Shown piece after piece: positions 1-10,653 of a stretch of 64,000 nt of DNA. A program made the position numbers and the translations under genes. Position 1 is the stretch's first letter. The number at the start of each line of letters is the position of its first letter. This DNA is from Dyella subtropica (GTDB taxonomy: Bacteria > Pseudomonadota > Gammaproteobacteria > Xanthomonadales > Rhodanobacteraceae): NCBI RefSeq assembly GCF_026283965.1, contig NZ_JAPDPD010000011.1, positions 1-64,000 of the forward strand. Direction: 5' to 3'. The notes under the pieces were generated by a model, which worked only from the letters and a program-made list of their open reading frames with translations, was not told the origin of the DNA and searched no databases.

Positions 1-101
1 GTTGATCCACAGAGCGCGCCATGCGGCGATGCGCGGCTTGGCCTGACAGTCAGTCAGGCGCTGCGCCACGCCCCACCACCTGGCGCGCTCTGTGGATCAA
101 C
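1..101. repeat. 21-bp inverted repeat with nested hairpin
   Basis: Bases 1-21 and 81-101 are perfect reverse complements (arm begins GTTGATCCACAGAGCGCG). The loop carries a second hairpin, GCCTGAC-N5-GTCAGGC, at about 41-59. It lies just past the 3' end of the minus-strand amidase gene. It may be a REP-like element or a transcription end structure; no T tract follows. The left side may be cut by the window start. Confidence 0.6.
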
Positions 102-131
102 GCGGGCTACGCGGAGACTTTGAACAGGCTC

Positions 132-704
132 TTACGGCGGGGATGGGGTGGTTACCCGTTGCAGGCCACAGTCCTTCAGCACCACCGGCCAGGGGAACAA
201 CGGGCCGGGGTCGAGCTTGCGCGACACGTCCAGCGACGGGTCGTCGCTCGCCGGCATGCGGGCGATATCCAGATCCTCGTGGCCGGCGATGGCGCGCAGC
301 TTGGGAAACTCGTTACGCAGATGCGCCAGCAGAGTCTGCAGGGCGGCGATCTGCGCGGCGGGGTAGGGCTCGGCCATGGTCTGGTGACGGGAATCCCACC
401 AGTGCGGATACCGCCCCAGGTTCACCAGCTCGATGCCGATCGAGTGGGGGTTGTGGCCGCGCACATGGTTGGCTACGCGGGTGCCGGGCACGTAGCGGTA
501 AATCGAGCCGTCGCGGTCGATGTAGTAGTGGCCGCAGTTGCCGGTGCCGCTCTCGTGCAGCACCCTTTCGCCGTACTCGCGGGCGGTGGCCAGGTCAGGC
601 AGCTCGGTGCAATGGATCACCACCAATTCGATGGCGCTCGCAGGGCGCTCGGGCAGGCGCTCGACGTAGGGCAGGGGCTGATCGTGGATGGTCGGGGATG
701 ACAT
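132..704 (-). CDS. AmpD-like N-acetylmuramoyl-L-alanine amidase
   Basis: This 190-residue protein has the Amidase_2/PGRP fold signature. The strand-helix VVIHCTE near residue 30 carries the first zinc histidine, followed by the GHYYIDRDGSIY hairpin, the HSIGIELVN core strand and a GHEDL motif near residue 140 with a further histidine ligand. The family cleaves the bond between the lactyl group of (anhydro)muramic acid and L-alanine during peptidoglycan recycling or remodelling. There is no signal peptide, so a cytosolic AmpD-type recycling role is more likely than a secreted one. The start is the ATG at 704. The upstream neighbour runs in the opposite direction. Confidence 0.85.
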   Translation of the reverse strand: MSSPTIHDQPLPYVERLPERPASAIELVVIHCTELPDLATAREYGERVLHESGTGNCGHYYIDRDGSIYRYVPGTRVANHVRGHNPHSIGIELVNLGRYPHWWDSRHQTMAEPYPAAQIAALQTLLAHLRNEFPKLRAIAGHEDLDIARMPASDDPSLDVSRKLDPGPLFPWPVVLKDCGLQRVTTPSPP

Positions 705-769
705 GCAGGCGAGTCTCGCATGCTGCCGGCTATCATGTGCACCCTTGCAGTACGCCTTTGGAGACCGCT

Positions 770-1297
770 ATGCGCGGCCAGATCATTCTTTCCCACGGTT
801 CGGATTCCGGCCCGGACGCCACCAAGGTCAGCGCGCTGGCCGCGCTTGCCGAATCGCTGGGCTGGTCCACGCAGCGGCCCGATTATCGCGAGGACGATAG
901 CCACGGACATGCCGGTTCGGTGGCGCCACGCATTGCGCGCCTGCGCGCCGCCATAGGTGCGTTGGACGCCCCGCCAGTGTTGGTAGGGTCGAGCATGGGC
1001 GCTTTTGTGTCCGGGCTGGCTTCGTTGGAGCAGCCGGTGGCTGGGCTGTTTCTGCTGGCCACGCCGGCGGCGATTCCGGGCTACGAGGTCGCGTTCGATT
1101 TGCGCCTCGACGTACCCACCGTGTTGATCCACGGCTGGCGCGATGAGCTATGCCCGCTCGACGACATGTACGAGTTCGCCGGGCGCCGACAGCTGCCGCT
1201 GCTGATACTGGACGATGACCACCGACTCGGTGCGAGCGTGGATGCCATCTCGCGTCAGTTCCGCCTCTTTCTCGATCAACTGGCGGTGACCCCGTGA
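770..1297 (+). CDS. Alpha/beta hydrolase (YqiA/RBBP9-like)
   Basis: This small alpha/beta-fold hydrolase has 175 residues. The N-terminal strand ends in the oxyanion-like LSHGSDSGPD motif. The nucleophile elbow is GSSMGAF (Ser within G-x-S-x-G), and the C-terminal half carries HGWRDELCP (Asp) and DDDHRL (His), completing a triad. The size and motif layout fit the short esterases of the YqiA/DUF3089-like group. The substrate is unknown. Its stop overlaps the GTG start of rlmKL by 4 bases, so the two are probably translationally coupled. The ATG at 770 is the first start after the divergent amidase gene. Confidence 0.8.
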   Translation: MRGQIILSHGSDSGPDATKVSALAALAESLGWSTQRPDYREDDSHGHAGSVAPRIARLRAAIGALDAPPVLVGSSMGAFVSGLASLEQPVAGLFLLATPAAIPGYEVAFDLRLDVPTVLIHGWRDELCPLDDMYEFAGRRQLPLLILDDDHRLGASVDAISRQFRLFLDQLAVTP

Positions 1298-3489
1298 GCG
1301 CTTTCTTCGCCACCTGCCCCAAGGGCCTGGAATACCTGCTGCGCGACGAACTGGTCGCGCTGGGGGCATTGGACGTGCGCGAGGCATTGGCCGGCGTGCA
1401 TTTCTCCGGCTCGGTGGAAACCGCCTACCGAGCCTGCCTGTGGTCGCGTCTGGCCAGCCGTGTGCTGTTGCCATTGGCGGAGTTCGACGCCGCCACGGAC
1501 GACGCGCTCTACGCCGGTGTGCAAACCATCGACTGGTCGCAGCACTTGGCGGCGCATGCCACGCTCGCGGTGGATGCGGGCACCGCGCAAAGCAAGCTCA
1601 CCCATAGCCAATTCATCGCGCAGCGCGTGAAAGACGCGGTGGTGGATCAGTTCCGCCAGCGCGATGGCTCGCGCCCCGGCGTGGATACGGAAGAGCCCGA
1701 TGTGCGCATCAACCTGCGCCTGCGTCGCGACCGCGCCACGCTGTCGCTGGACCTGGCCGGTACGCCGCTGCATCGCCGCGGTTGGCGCGAGCTGCAAGGC
1801 GAAGCGCCGCTGAAGGAGAACCTCGCCGCGGCCATGTTGCTACGCGCGCGCTGGCCGGAGGTTTACGCCCAGGGTGGTGCGCTGCTCGATCCCATGTGCG
1901 GTTCCGGCACCTTGCTGATCGAAGGCGCGCTGATGGCGGCCGACGTAGCCCCCGGTATGCGCCGCGAGTACTTCGGTTTCCTGGGTTGGCAACAGCATGA
2001 CATCGCTGTCTGGCGCGGGCTGTTGGAAGAGGCGCGCCAGCGCGCCGACACGGGCTTGCGTGCATTGCGCAGTTGTTTCTTCGGCAGCGATGCCGACTCT
2101 CGCATGGTGCAGACCGCCAAGCGCAACGCCCAAGAGGCAGGCGTCGCCGGGTTCTTCACCCTGGACAAGCACGACGCGCTGCATGTATCGCCACCACCCG
2201 GCGTCACGCACGGCCTGGTCATCACCAATCCACCTTATGGCGAACGCCTCGGCGAACGCGACGAGATGCCCAGGCTCTATCGCGCCCTCGGCGAAGCCCT
2301 GCGCGCTCGCTTTGCCGGCTGGCGCGCCGCCGTACTCGCGGGCGATGCCGAATTGGGGCGCGCCATGCCGCTGCGCGCCGAGAAGAAGTACGCGCTTTAC
2401 AACGGCGCACTGGAAACCGTGTTGTTGGTGTTCGAGCTGCATGCCCGCGACGAAACTCCGCGCGAAGCCAAGCCGCTATCGGCCGGCGCGCAGATGCTCA
2501 AGAACCGGCTGGAAAAGAACGTCAAACACCTGCGCAAACGGCTGGAACGCGAGGGTATTCATTGCTGGCGCGCCTATGACCAAGACCTGCCCGAGTACGC
2601 GGCGGCCATCGACGTCTACGGCAATGCCGGCGGCGATGTCTGGCTGCACGTACAGGAATATCGCGCGCCGGTAGACGTTCCCGTCGAGACCGCGCGAGTA
2701 CGCCTGCGTGAGATCGTGCGCGTGGCCGGTGAGGTGTTCAGTGTTTCGCGCGAGCGCATCGCGCTGAAGACCCGTGAGCGCGGCAAGGGCGGCTCCAAGT
2801 ACGGGCAGTTCGACCAGCGCGGCGAATTCGTCGAGGTGGAAGAGGGCGGGCTCGATTTCCTGGTCAATCTCACCGACTACCTGGACACTGGCCTGTTCCT
2901 GGATCACCGGCTGGTGCGCGCCAGGTTGCGCGAGCTGGCCGAGGGGCGGCGCTTCCTGAACCTGTTCGCCTATACCGCCACGGCCAGCGTCTACGCCGCG
3001 GCAGGCGGCGCGCGCGATACCACCAGCGTGGATTTATCCGGCACTTATCTGGACTGGGCTTCGCGCAATCTCGCCCTGAACGGTTTCAGCGGTACGAAGC
3101 ATCGGCTGATGCAGGCGGACGCGATGGAATTCCTGCAGCGCGATCGGGAACGCTACGGCCTGATCTATGTCGATCCGCCGACCTTTTCCAATTCCAAGCG
3201 CGCCGAGGATTTCGACGTGCAGCGCGACCACGTGCGCCTGCTGCAGGCTTGTGCTGGCCGGCTGACGGGTGACGGCATCATCGTGTTCTCCAACAATTTC
3301 CGCCGTTTCACCTTGGATCAGGCGGCGCTGGAACCGCACTTCCAGGTCGAGGATTGGAGCGCTGCCAGCATCCCATTCGACTTCGCCCGTCGAGCCGATA
3401 TTCACGGTTGCTGGCTGTTGCGTCCGCATCCGCAAGAGTCACCCTGGGGCGAGAGTGTGAGTTACGTCCGAAACAAGATTAAACGATAG
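1294..3489 (+). CDS. rlmL: Bifunctional 23S rRNA methyltransferase RlmKL
   Basis: The 731-residue protein matches fused RlmL-RlmK, which makes m2G2445 and m7G2069 in 23S rRNA. The N-terminal THUMP region is followed by the first Rossmann methyltransferase, with DPMCGSGTLLIEGA near residue 199 and catalytic NPPYGERLGE near 312. The second methyltransferase has LNLFAYTATASVYAAAGGA near 555 and VDPPTFSNSKR near 626. The length is close to the 702 residues of the E. coli enzyme. The start is a GTG overlapping the preceding hydrolase stop (GTGA). Confidence 0.95.
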   Translation: MSAFFATCPKGLEYLLRDELVALGALDVREALAGVHFSGSVETAYRACLWSRLASRVLLPLAEFDAATDDALYAGVQTIDWSQHLAAHATLAVDAGTAQSKLTHSQFIAQRVKDAVVDQFRQRDGSRPGVDTEEPDVRINLRLRRDRATLSLDLAGTPLHRRGWRELQGEAPLKENLAAAMLLRARWPEVYAQGGALLDPMCGSGTLLIEGALMAADVAPGMRREYFGFLGWQQHDIAVWRGLLEEARQRADTGLRALRSCFFGSDADSRMVQTAKRNAQEAGVAGFFTLDKHDALHVSPPPGVTHGLVITNPPYGERLGERDEMPRLYRALGEALRARFAGWRAAVLAGDAELGRAMPLRAEKKYALYNGALETVLLVFELHARDETPREAKPLSAGAQMLKNRLEKNVKHLRKRLEREGIHCWRAYDQDLPEYAAAIDVYGNAGGDVWLHVQEYRAPVDVPVETARVRLREIVRVAGEVFSVSRERIALKTRERGKGGSKYGQFDQRGEFVEVEEGGLDFLVNLTDYLDTGLFLDHRLVRARLRELAEGRRFLNLFAYTATASVYAAAGGARDTTSVDLSGTYLDWASRNLALNGFSGTKHRLMQADAMEFLQRDRERYGLIYVDPPTFSNSKRAEDFDVQRDHVRLLQACAGRLTGDGIIVFSNNFRRFTLDQAALEPHFQVEDWSAASIPFDFARRADIHGCWLLRPHPQESPWGESVSYVRNKIKR

Positions 3490-3621
3490 GAAACAGCCTC
3501 GTTTTGCTCAGTGCGGATTCAGCCCTTGGGCACGAGCATGGACACCGGCAGACAACGCTAGGTGGTTCTTTCGGAACAAGCCTGAAGTCGTTGTCGAGCC
3601 AACCTCTCGGAGATCTGAGTC

Positions 3622-3969
3622 ATGAGCAAGTCGAAGCTTTCCACCGTCAAGCGTGTCGCGCTGGCGACGGCTGTGCTGCTGGGCTGCACGGCAGTCACGC
3701 CAGTCTTTGCCCGTGGCCACGTCAGCGTGGGCATCGGCGTCAATCTGCCAGGCGTGAGCGTTGGCTATAACGATGGCTACTATCGTCCGTACTACGGTCC
3801 GGCCTACTACCCGGCTCCGGTGTACTACCGCCCGGCACCGCGCGTGGTTTATTACGACGACCCGGTAGTGGTAGAGCGCCCGGTGTATGTGCGTCACGTG
3901 TATGAAGAGCGCGGCTACTACCGCGAAGGCTATCGTCACCACCATCATCACGACGATGACGGCGATTGA
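3622..3969 (+). CDS. Tyr/Pro/His-rich secreted protein
   Basis: This 115-residue protein has a clear signal peptide (KSKLSTVKR, hydrophobic ATAVLLGCTAV, cleavage near VFA-RG). The mature part is low complexity: GVxVGYNDGYYRPYYGPAYYP, a VVYYDDPVVVERPVYV stretch, and a HHHHHDDDGD tail that could bind metal. Similar YXXPY-rich proteins are common in Xanthomonadales and are usually unannotated. A GATCTGAG stretch precedes the ATG, but no strong ribosome site is seen. A strong terminator follows directly. The function is unknown. Confidence 0.75.
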   Translation: MSKSKLSTVKRVALATAVLLGCTAVTPVFARGHVSVGIGVNLPGVSVGYNDGYYRPYYGPAYYPAPVYYRPAPRVVYYDDPVVVERPVYVRHVYEERGYYREGYRHHHHHDDDGD

Positions 3970-3992
3970 TCGTTGCCGCCTTAGCAATGCAA

Positions 3993-4020
3993 AAAGAGCC
4001 CGGCTTGCGCCGGGCTCTTT
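3993..4020. terminator. Bidirectional intrinsic terminator
   Basis: A perfect 12-bp stem (AAAGAGCCCGGC, loop TTGC) has A-rich and T-rich ends. It separates the plus-strand secreted protein from the convergent minus-strand gene ending at 4039, so it can serve both. Confidence 0.9.
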
Positions 4021-4038
4021 GCTTTCATCGGGTGAGCG

Positions 4039-4512
4039 TTACGGCTTGGCCGTAGCCTTGGGACGGTGGTTGCCATAGCCCCGCTGGATGGCCTGCTTTT
4101 CCATCTGGTCGAACTGGTCCTTGTCGATCTTGCTGACCGACTGGATCGCGCACGGGGGCTGGTGCGGCAGCGATTGCACGGTCTCACCGGTTTCGCCGCA
4201 AATCGCTCCGAGGCCGGCGATCCGGTTGGACTCGTTGGCCTTGAAGAGCAGGCTCCGGCCTATGCCCAGGCGCGGGCATTCGGATTCGAGCTTGATCAGG
4301 TAGTAGTTCGGGCCGTTGCTTACGACCGTGGTGCGCGTGTCCACCACGTACCACGCATTGATGCGGTCCGGGCGCATGCAGTCGCTTACCGGGCGCAGTG
4401 GCTCGTGCGCCTCCGCCGGATTGTCGGCAGGGTTGTCGGCCTGTTTGTCGGCATGGGCCAGTCCACTGGCGGCAGCCATCGTAAGGACGAGTATGGCGGT
4501 GGCGGTTTTCAT
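4039..4512 (-). CDS. Secreted DUF6491-like protein
   Basis: This 157-residue protein has a signal peptide (KTATAILVLTMAAASGLAHA). A hydrophilic ADNPADNPAE repeat leads into a compact domain with SDCMRPDRINAWYVVDTRT, YYLIKLESECPRL and a second Cys pair (GAICGETGE and PPCAIQSV). The RPDRI...W.VVD...L pattern resembles DUF6491 proteins of Xanthomonadales, recalled from memory and not searched. It is probably periplasmic, with two disulfides. It is convergent with the upstream secreted-protein gene and shares its terminator. The function is unknown. Confidence 0.7.
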   Translation of the reverse strand: MKTATAILVLTMAAASGLAHADKQADNPADNPAEAHEPLRPVSDCMRPDRINAWYVVDTRTTVVSNGPNYYLIKLESECPRLGIGRSLLFKANESNRIAGLGAICGETGETVQSLPHQPPCAIQSVSKIDKDQFDQMEKQAIQRGYGNHRPKATAKP

Positions 4513-4714
4513 GAGATCACCTCTTCGGTTGATTGAAACTCCGTGGATTGCGCGCGCATTTGAGCGCGACCTGACCGGCGCTTGTCAAGCGCTGGCTACC
4601 CTTGGATCACGCAATGTGAACGGTACCTCCGGCAAGGTGGCGCGCATGCGGGCCCACCCACTCCAACCACGTCGACAAGACCCGATGGCCCAGGCACGTG
4701 GAAAGGATGTTGCC

Positions 4715-5965
<1,251 letters not shown>

Positions 5966-5975
5966 GAGCGAGCCG

Positions 5976-6965
5976 ATGAGCCTGCAAACTCTTGAGGCGC
6001 GCGATGACAATCGTCGCCCACCCGCCAGCGAACTATTGGAAATAGTCCAACGTGGCTTGCGCGCAGAACCGAAGCAGCTGCCATCGTGGCTGTTCTACGA
6101 CGAACGCGGCTCGCAGCTGTTCGAGCGCATCTGCGAGCAGCCGGAGTACTACCTCACCCGCGCCGAGATCGCCTTGATGGACACCCACGCCGCCGAGATA
6201 GCGGCGGTGCTCGGCCCTGACGTGCGTCTCGTCGAATACGGCAGCGGCAACGCCATCAAGACGCGGCTGCTGCTGGAACATTTAGCGTCACCGGTGTCCT
6301 ACGTGCCGGTGGAAATCGCTTCCGCATCGTTGCAGGCGAGCGTGCAGCGTCTGGCCGCACAGTTTCCGACGCTACCACTGCAGCCGCTGCATACCGACTT
6401 CACCCGCGCGCTGCGCTTGCCCATTCCGCCTCGCGCGCCGCGCCGCACCATCCTTTATTTCCCTGGCTCCACCATCGGCAATTTCGAACAGCGGGATGCG
6501 GTCCAGCTGTTACGCAAAATGCGCGAAGAGATGGGAGACGCTGGCGGCATCCTGGTCGGGGCGGACTTGAAGAAGGACGCAGCGACGATCGAGGCCGCCT
6601 ACAACGACCGCGCCGGTGTCACGGTCGACTTCACCCTCAACATGCTGACGCGGCTCAATCGCGAACTCGGCAGCGATTTCAAGCTCGATACTTTTCGTCA
6701 TCGCGCGCACTACAACGTGCTGGCTGGTCGCATCGAGACGCACATCGTCAGCACGTGCGCGCAGAAGGTGCGGGTTGGCCGCATGCAGGCGAATTTTGCC
6801 GAAGGCGAGGCGATGCTGGTGGAGTACAGCTGCAAGTATTCGCCCAGCGATTTCAAGGCGCTGGCGGCCAAAGCCGGCCTTGAAGTCGCGCGCGTGTGGT
6901 TTGATCCGGATGTGCTTTTCAGCGTGCAGTATTTGGTTCGGAAGGGGCAGTCCAGCCTGTTGTAG
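5976..6965 (+). CDS. egtD: L-histidine N(alpha)-methyltransferase EgtD
   Basis: The 329-residue protein belongs to the EgtD/DUF2260 SAM methyltransferases that convert histidine to hercynine, the first ergothioneine step. Motif I is LVEYGSGNAIKTRLLLEHL near residue 85. The substrate and SAM region includes PGSTIGNF and VGADLKKD, and the C-terminal half has FRHRAHYNVLAGRIE. Its start lies 10 bases after the egtB stop, so the two form an operon. Its TAG stop is the TAG of a TGTAGGAGCG repeat unit, suggesting that the repeat inserted at or replaced the original gene end. Confidence 0.93.
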   Translation: MSLQTLEARDDNRRPPASELLEIVQRGLRAEPKQLPSWLFYDERGSQLFERICEQPEYYLTRAEIALMDTHAAEIAAVLGPDVRLVEYGSGNAIKTRLLLEHLASPVSYVPVEIASASLQASVQRLAAQFPTLPLQPLHTDFTRALRLPIPPRAPRRTILYFPGSTIGNFEQRDAVQLLRKMREEMGDAGGILVGADLKKDAATIEAAYNDRAGVTVDFTLNMLTRLNRELGSDFKLDTFRHRAHYNVLAGRIETHIVSTCAQKVRVGRMQANFAEGEAMLVEYSCKYSPSDFKALAAKAGLEVARVWFDPDVLFSVQYLVRKGQSSLL

Positions 6966-7071
6966 GAGCGTACCTTGTGCGCGAAGGCCCCGCGTAAGCA
7001 GGGCAGGTGTTTGCTTCGCCATGCAAACCGGCAGTCCTGCCGGTTTGTCGCCCACAAGGTGCGCTCCTACA
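6961..7071. repeat. REP-like inverted pair (TGTAGGAGCG family)
   Basis: Two imperfect units, TGTAGGAGCGTACCTTGTGC at 6961 and its inverse ending in GCGCTCCTACA at 7071, flank a spacer holding a second hairpin (AAACCGGCAG-TCC-TGCCGGTTT). The element bridges egtD and mfd, which are convergent, and includes the egtD stop codon. Sister copies are at 10654, 22620 and 61806. Confidence 0.85.
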
Positions 7072-7077
7072 GAGGAC

Positions 7078-10000
7078 CTAGTTCGGTCGACGCGCTCCCA
7101 GCGACACCAACACTTCCTGCGCGGTGCGTATCCGCTCGCTGGCGCCTGGCAGCTCCAGAATCACTCTGAGCTTGTCCTGGCCGTCGAGCTTGTACACGCG
7201 CGGCTGGCTCTGGATCAGGCGGATGATCGCCATCGGTTCCACTTCGGGTTTGTCGCGGAAGGTGATGCGGCCGCCGTTGGTGCCGAAGTCGAGTTTGCGG
7301 ATGCCCAGCGGGGTAGCCATCAGTTTCAGGCCGGCGACGGCGAACAACTGTTTGGTGGGATCGGGCAACAGGCCGAAACGGTCGATCATTTCCACCTGCA
7401 GGTCGCGTAACGCATCGTCGTTGCGCGCGCTGGCGATGCGCTTGTACAGCGTCAGGCGTGTGTGCACGTCGGGCAGGTAATCGTCCGGAATCAGCGCGGG
7501 CAGGTGCAGTTCCACTTCGGTTTCGTGCTCGGAGCTGAGGTCGAAGTCCGGTACCTTGCCGGACTTGAGCGCACGCACCGCACGTTCCAGCAACTCGGTG
7601 TAGAGGCCGAAACCGATCTCCTGGATCTGGCCGGATTGCTCATCGCCCAGTAGCTCGCCAGCGCCGCGAATTTCCAGGTCGTGGGTAGCGAGCGTGAAGC
7701 CCGCGCCCAGCTCTTCCAGCGAGGCCAGCGCTTCCAGTCGCTTCTCCGCGTCGGCGGTCATCGCCTTGCGGTCGGGCACGACGAGGTAGGCATAGGCGCG
7801 ATGGTGCGAGCGGCCCACGCGGCCACGCAGCTGATGCAGCTGCGCCAGGCCGAAGCGATCGGCGCGGTTGATGATGATGGTGTTGGCGGTCGGGATGTCG
7901 ATGCCGGTTTCGATAATTGTGGTGCACACCAGCACGTTGAAGCGCTGACGGTGGAAATCCGCCATCACCTGTTCCAGCTCGCGTTCGGCCATCTGGCCGT
8001 GGGCGATGCCGATGCGCGCTTCGGGAATGAGTTCTTCCAGTTCGCGTGCACTGCGCTCGATGCTGTCCACTTCGTTGTGCAGGAAATACACCTGACCACC
8101 GCGCTGCAGCTCACGCTGGAACGCCTCGCGGATAGTGGCCGGATCCCAGGCGGCGATGAACGTGCGCACGGCCATGCGGTGCGCGGGTGGCGTGGCGATC
8201 AGCGACAGATCACGCAGGCCGCTCATCGCCATGTTGAGCGTGCGCGGGATCGGCGTAGCGGTCATGGTGAGCAGATCCACTTCCGCGCGCAGCTTCTTCA
8301 GCTGTTCTTTCTGGCGCACACCGAAGCGCTGTTCTTCGTCCACGATCACCAGGCCGAGTTGCTTGAACTTGATGTCCGGCTGCAGCAGCTTGTGCGTGCC
8401 GATAATCACGTCGATCTGGCCATCGGCAAGGCGCTTGAGCGCCTCATTCACTTCTTTGGTGGATTTGAAACGCGACAACACGTCCACGCGCACCGGCCAG
8501 TCAGCGAAACGATCGGCGAAGTTGCGGTAGTGCTGCTGAGCGAGCAGGGTGGTCGGTACCAGCACGGCGACCTGCTTGCCGGCCGTGGCGGCGGCGAACG
8601 CAGCGCGCAGCGCCACTTCGGTTTTGCCGAAACCCACGTCGCCGCAGATCACGCGATCCATCGCACGCGGCGCGGCGAGATCGCCCAGCACGGCGTCGAT
8701 GGCCTGTTCCTGGTCGGGCGTTTCCTCGAACGGGAAGCTGGCGCCGAATTCTTCCACCAGCTGACGATCGATCAGCAACGATTCGCCGCCGCGCGCTTCG
8801 CGTTGGGCGTAGATCGCCAGCAATTCGGCGGCCACGTCGCGTACTTTTTCAGCAGCTTTTCTGCGCGCGCGTTCCCACGCATCACCGCCCAATGAATGCA
8901 GCGGCGCGAGCTCCGGCGCCGTGCCGGTGTAGCGGCTGACCAGGCCGAGCTGGGCCACCGGCACGTAGAGCTTGTCGCCCTTGGCGTATTCGATGGTGAG
9001 GAATTCGCCCTCCATGCCGCCCAGTTCCATCGACACCAGGCCCTGGTAGCGGCCCACGCCGTGATCGACGTGCACAATCGGCGCACCGATGGTGAGTTCG
9101 GTGAGGTCGCGGATGATGCTATCGGGATCGCGCGCCGCGCCGCGTCGGCGCTTGCGCTCGGTGCGCACGCGCTCGCCATACAGCTCGCGCTCGGTAAGCA
9201 CGGTGATGGCCGGCTTGGTGAGCGCGAAGCCCTGTTCCAGTGCAGCGATGGTGATGGCGAACTTCAAGCCATCGGCGGTGCCGGCGAAATGTTGCCAGCC
9301 TTCGATGCTGTCCGGCTTCAATCCCGCAGCGGCCAGTGTTTCGATCAGCGCCTCGCGGCGTCCTGCCGAATCCGCCGCGATCAGCACGCGTCCCGGATAG
9401 CTGGTGATGAAATGCCGCAGCGACGTGCCCGGTTCTTCGCCCTTGCGATTGAGTGGCAGTTCCGGTGCCGGCTGCGTGCCTGCCGCGACGGCATGTTCGT
9501 GTCCGCTCTCCACCACTTCCACGCGCAAGCGCCGGTTGAGCTGTTCGCGCAGTTGCTCGGGCGGCAAATAAATCTCGGCCGGCGGCAGCACCGGGCGCTC
9601 GATGTCGTGGGCGCGCTGGTCGTAACGCTCGCCGGTCTGGCTCCAGAACTGATCGGCGGCGTCGAGCGCACCTTCGCCCAGCAGGAACACCGCGTTATCG
9701 GCGAGGTAGTCGAACAGCGTGGCAGTCTGCGCGAAGAACAGCGGCAGGTAGTACTCAATGCCGCCTGGCGTCACGCCTTCCTTCATGTCCTGGTAAAGCG
9801 GACAGCGGCGGATATCGATGGGAAAGCGTTCGCGCAGCTTGCCGCGGAAATCCTTGGCGGCTTCTTCGGTCAGCGGGAATTCGCGCCCGGGCAGCAGTTC
9901 GACGCGGTCCACCGGATGCTGAGAGCGCTGCGTTTCCGGATCGAAGCTGCGGATGGATTCGATCTCGTCGTCGAACAACTCGATGCGATACGGCTCGGCG

Positions 10001-10533
10001 GCGCCCATCGGGAAGATGTCGATCAGCGCGCCGCGCACGGCGAAATCGCCCGGCTCCGACACCTGAGGCACGTTGCGATAGCCGGCTGCTTCCAGCCGGC
10101 GCTGCTCGGCGGACATATCCAGCTTCTGACCCTTCCGCAGCATCAACCCGGCGCCGGTGATATGGCTGTGCGGCGCGATGCGCTGCATCAAGGTGGCGAT
10201 GGGTACCACCAGCACGCCGCTCTGCGTGGTCGGCAGGCTGAACAGCGTGGCGATGCGCTGCGAGACGATGTCTGGGTGCGGACTGAAAATGTCGTACGGC
10301 AGGGTTTCCCAGTCCGGGAAATGCAGCACCGGCAGGCCCCCGGCGAAGATCCTCAGCTCATCTTCCAACGCATGCGCGCGCTGCGTGTCGCGCGTGACCG
10401 CTACCAGCAGGCCGTTGTGCGAGCGGGCGGCCTCGGCCACCAGCAGGGCGCGAGCCGAGCCGTGCGGGGGCGTCCAGTAGCGGCGCTGCTTGGGTGTGGT
10501 GGGGAGCGGCGGATGAGGAATGAGGCTGGGCAT
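7078..10533 (-). CDS. mfd: Transcription-repair coupling factor Mfd
   Basis: The 1151-residue product has the complete Mfd plan: a UvrB-like N-terminal module (LHFPDWETLPYD, PHPDIVSQRI), the RNA-polymerase interaction domain with HVDHGVGRYQGL, and a RecG-like translocase. The translocase shows Walker A GDVGFGKTEVALRAA near residue 630, DEEQRFGV near 730, TATPIPRTLNMA and the TRG region ADRFGLAQLHQLRGRVGR. A C-terminal UvrA-binding-like domain follows. It removes stalled RNA polymerase and recruits UvrABC. The ATG at 10533 is preferred; an in-frame TTG at 10587 would add 18 residues without family support. Confidence 0.96.
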   Translation of the reverse strand: MPSLIPHPPLPTTPKQRRYWTPPHGSARALLVAEAARSHNGLLVAVTRDTQRAHALEDELRIFAGGLPVLHFPDWETLPYDIFSPHPDIVSQRIATLFSLPTTQSGVLVVPIATLMQRIAPHSHITGAGLMLRKGQKLDMSAEQRRLEAAGYRNVPQVSEPGDFAVRGALIDIFPMGAAEPYRIELFDDEIESIRSFDPETQRSQHPVDRVELLPGREFPLTEEAAKDFRGKLRERFPIDIRRCPLYQDMKEGVTPGGIEYYLPLFFAQTATLFDYLADNAVFLLGEGALDAADQFWSQTGERYDQRAHDIERPVLPPAEIYLPPEQLREQLNRRLRVEVVESGHEHAVAAGTQPAPELPLNRKGEEPGTSLRHFITSYPGRVLIAADSAGRREALIETLAAAGLKPDSIEGWQHFAGTADGLKFAITIAALEQGFALTKPAITVLTERELYGERVRTERKRRRGAARDPDSIIRDLTELTIGAPIVHVDHGVGRYQGLVSMELGGMEGEFLTIEYAKGDKLYVPVAQLGLVSRYTGTAPELAPLHSLGGDAWERARRKAAEKVRDVAAELLAIYAQREARGGESLLIDRQLVEEFGASFPFEETPDQEQAIDAVLGDLAAPRAMDRVICGDVGFGKTEVALRAAFAAATAGKQVAVLVPTTLLAQQHYRNFADRFADWPVRVDVLSRFKSTKEVNEALKRLADGQIDVIIGTHKLLQPDIKFKQLGLVIVDEEQRFGVRQKEQLKKLRAEVDLLTMTATPIPRTLNMAMSGLRDLSLIATPPAHRMAVRTFIAAWDPATIREAFQRELQRGGQVYFLHNEVDSIERSARELEELIPEARIGIAHGQMAERELEQVMADFHRQRFNVLVCTTIIETGIDIPTANTIIINRADRFGLAQLHQLRGRVGRSHHRAYAYLVVPDRKAMTADAEKRLEALASLEELGAGFTLATHDLEIRGAGELLGDEQSGQIQEIGFGLYTELLERAVRALKSGKVPDFDLSSEHETEVELHLPALIPDDYLPDVHTRLTLYKRIASARNDDALRDLQVEMIDRFGLLPDPTKQLFAVAGLKLMATPLGIRKLDFGTNGGRITFRDKPEVEPMAIIRLIQSQPRVYKLDGQDKLRVILELPGASERIRTAQEVLVSLGARRPN

Positions 10534-10653
10534 GTGGCGCTGCGTTCCGTGGCGCCGCCAGAGGGCCGCGCTGGTGAAAGCGGGCAAGTGTAACGCGACC
10601 GCCCCGGAAGACCGGGGCGGTGTTCACGCGATGGGTTCGAATCGTCGCTCTGT

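Noticed and set aside
8896-10593. 565-residue plus-strand frame antisense to mfd
   Set aside because: It is a shadow frame of high-GC mfd; no family pattern, and mfd on the other strand is complete with all motifs.
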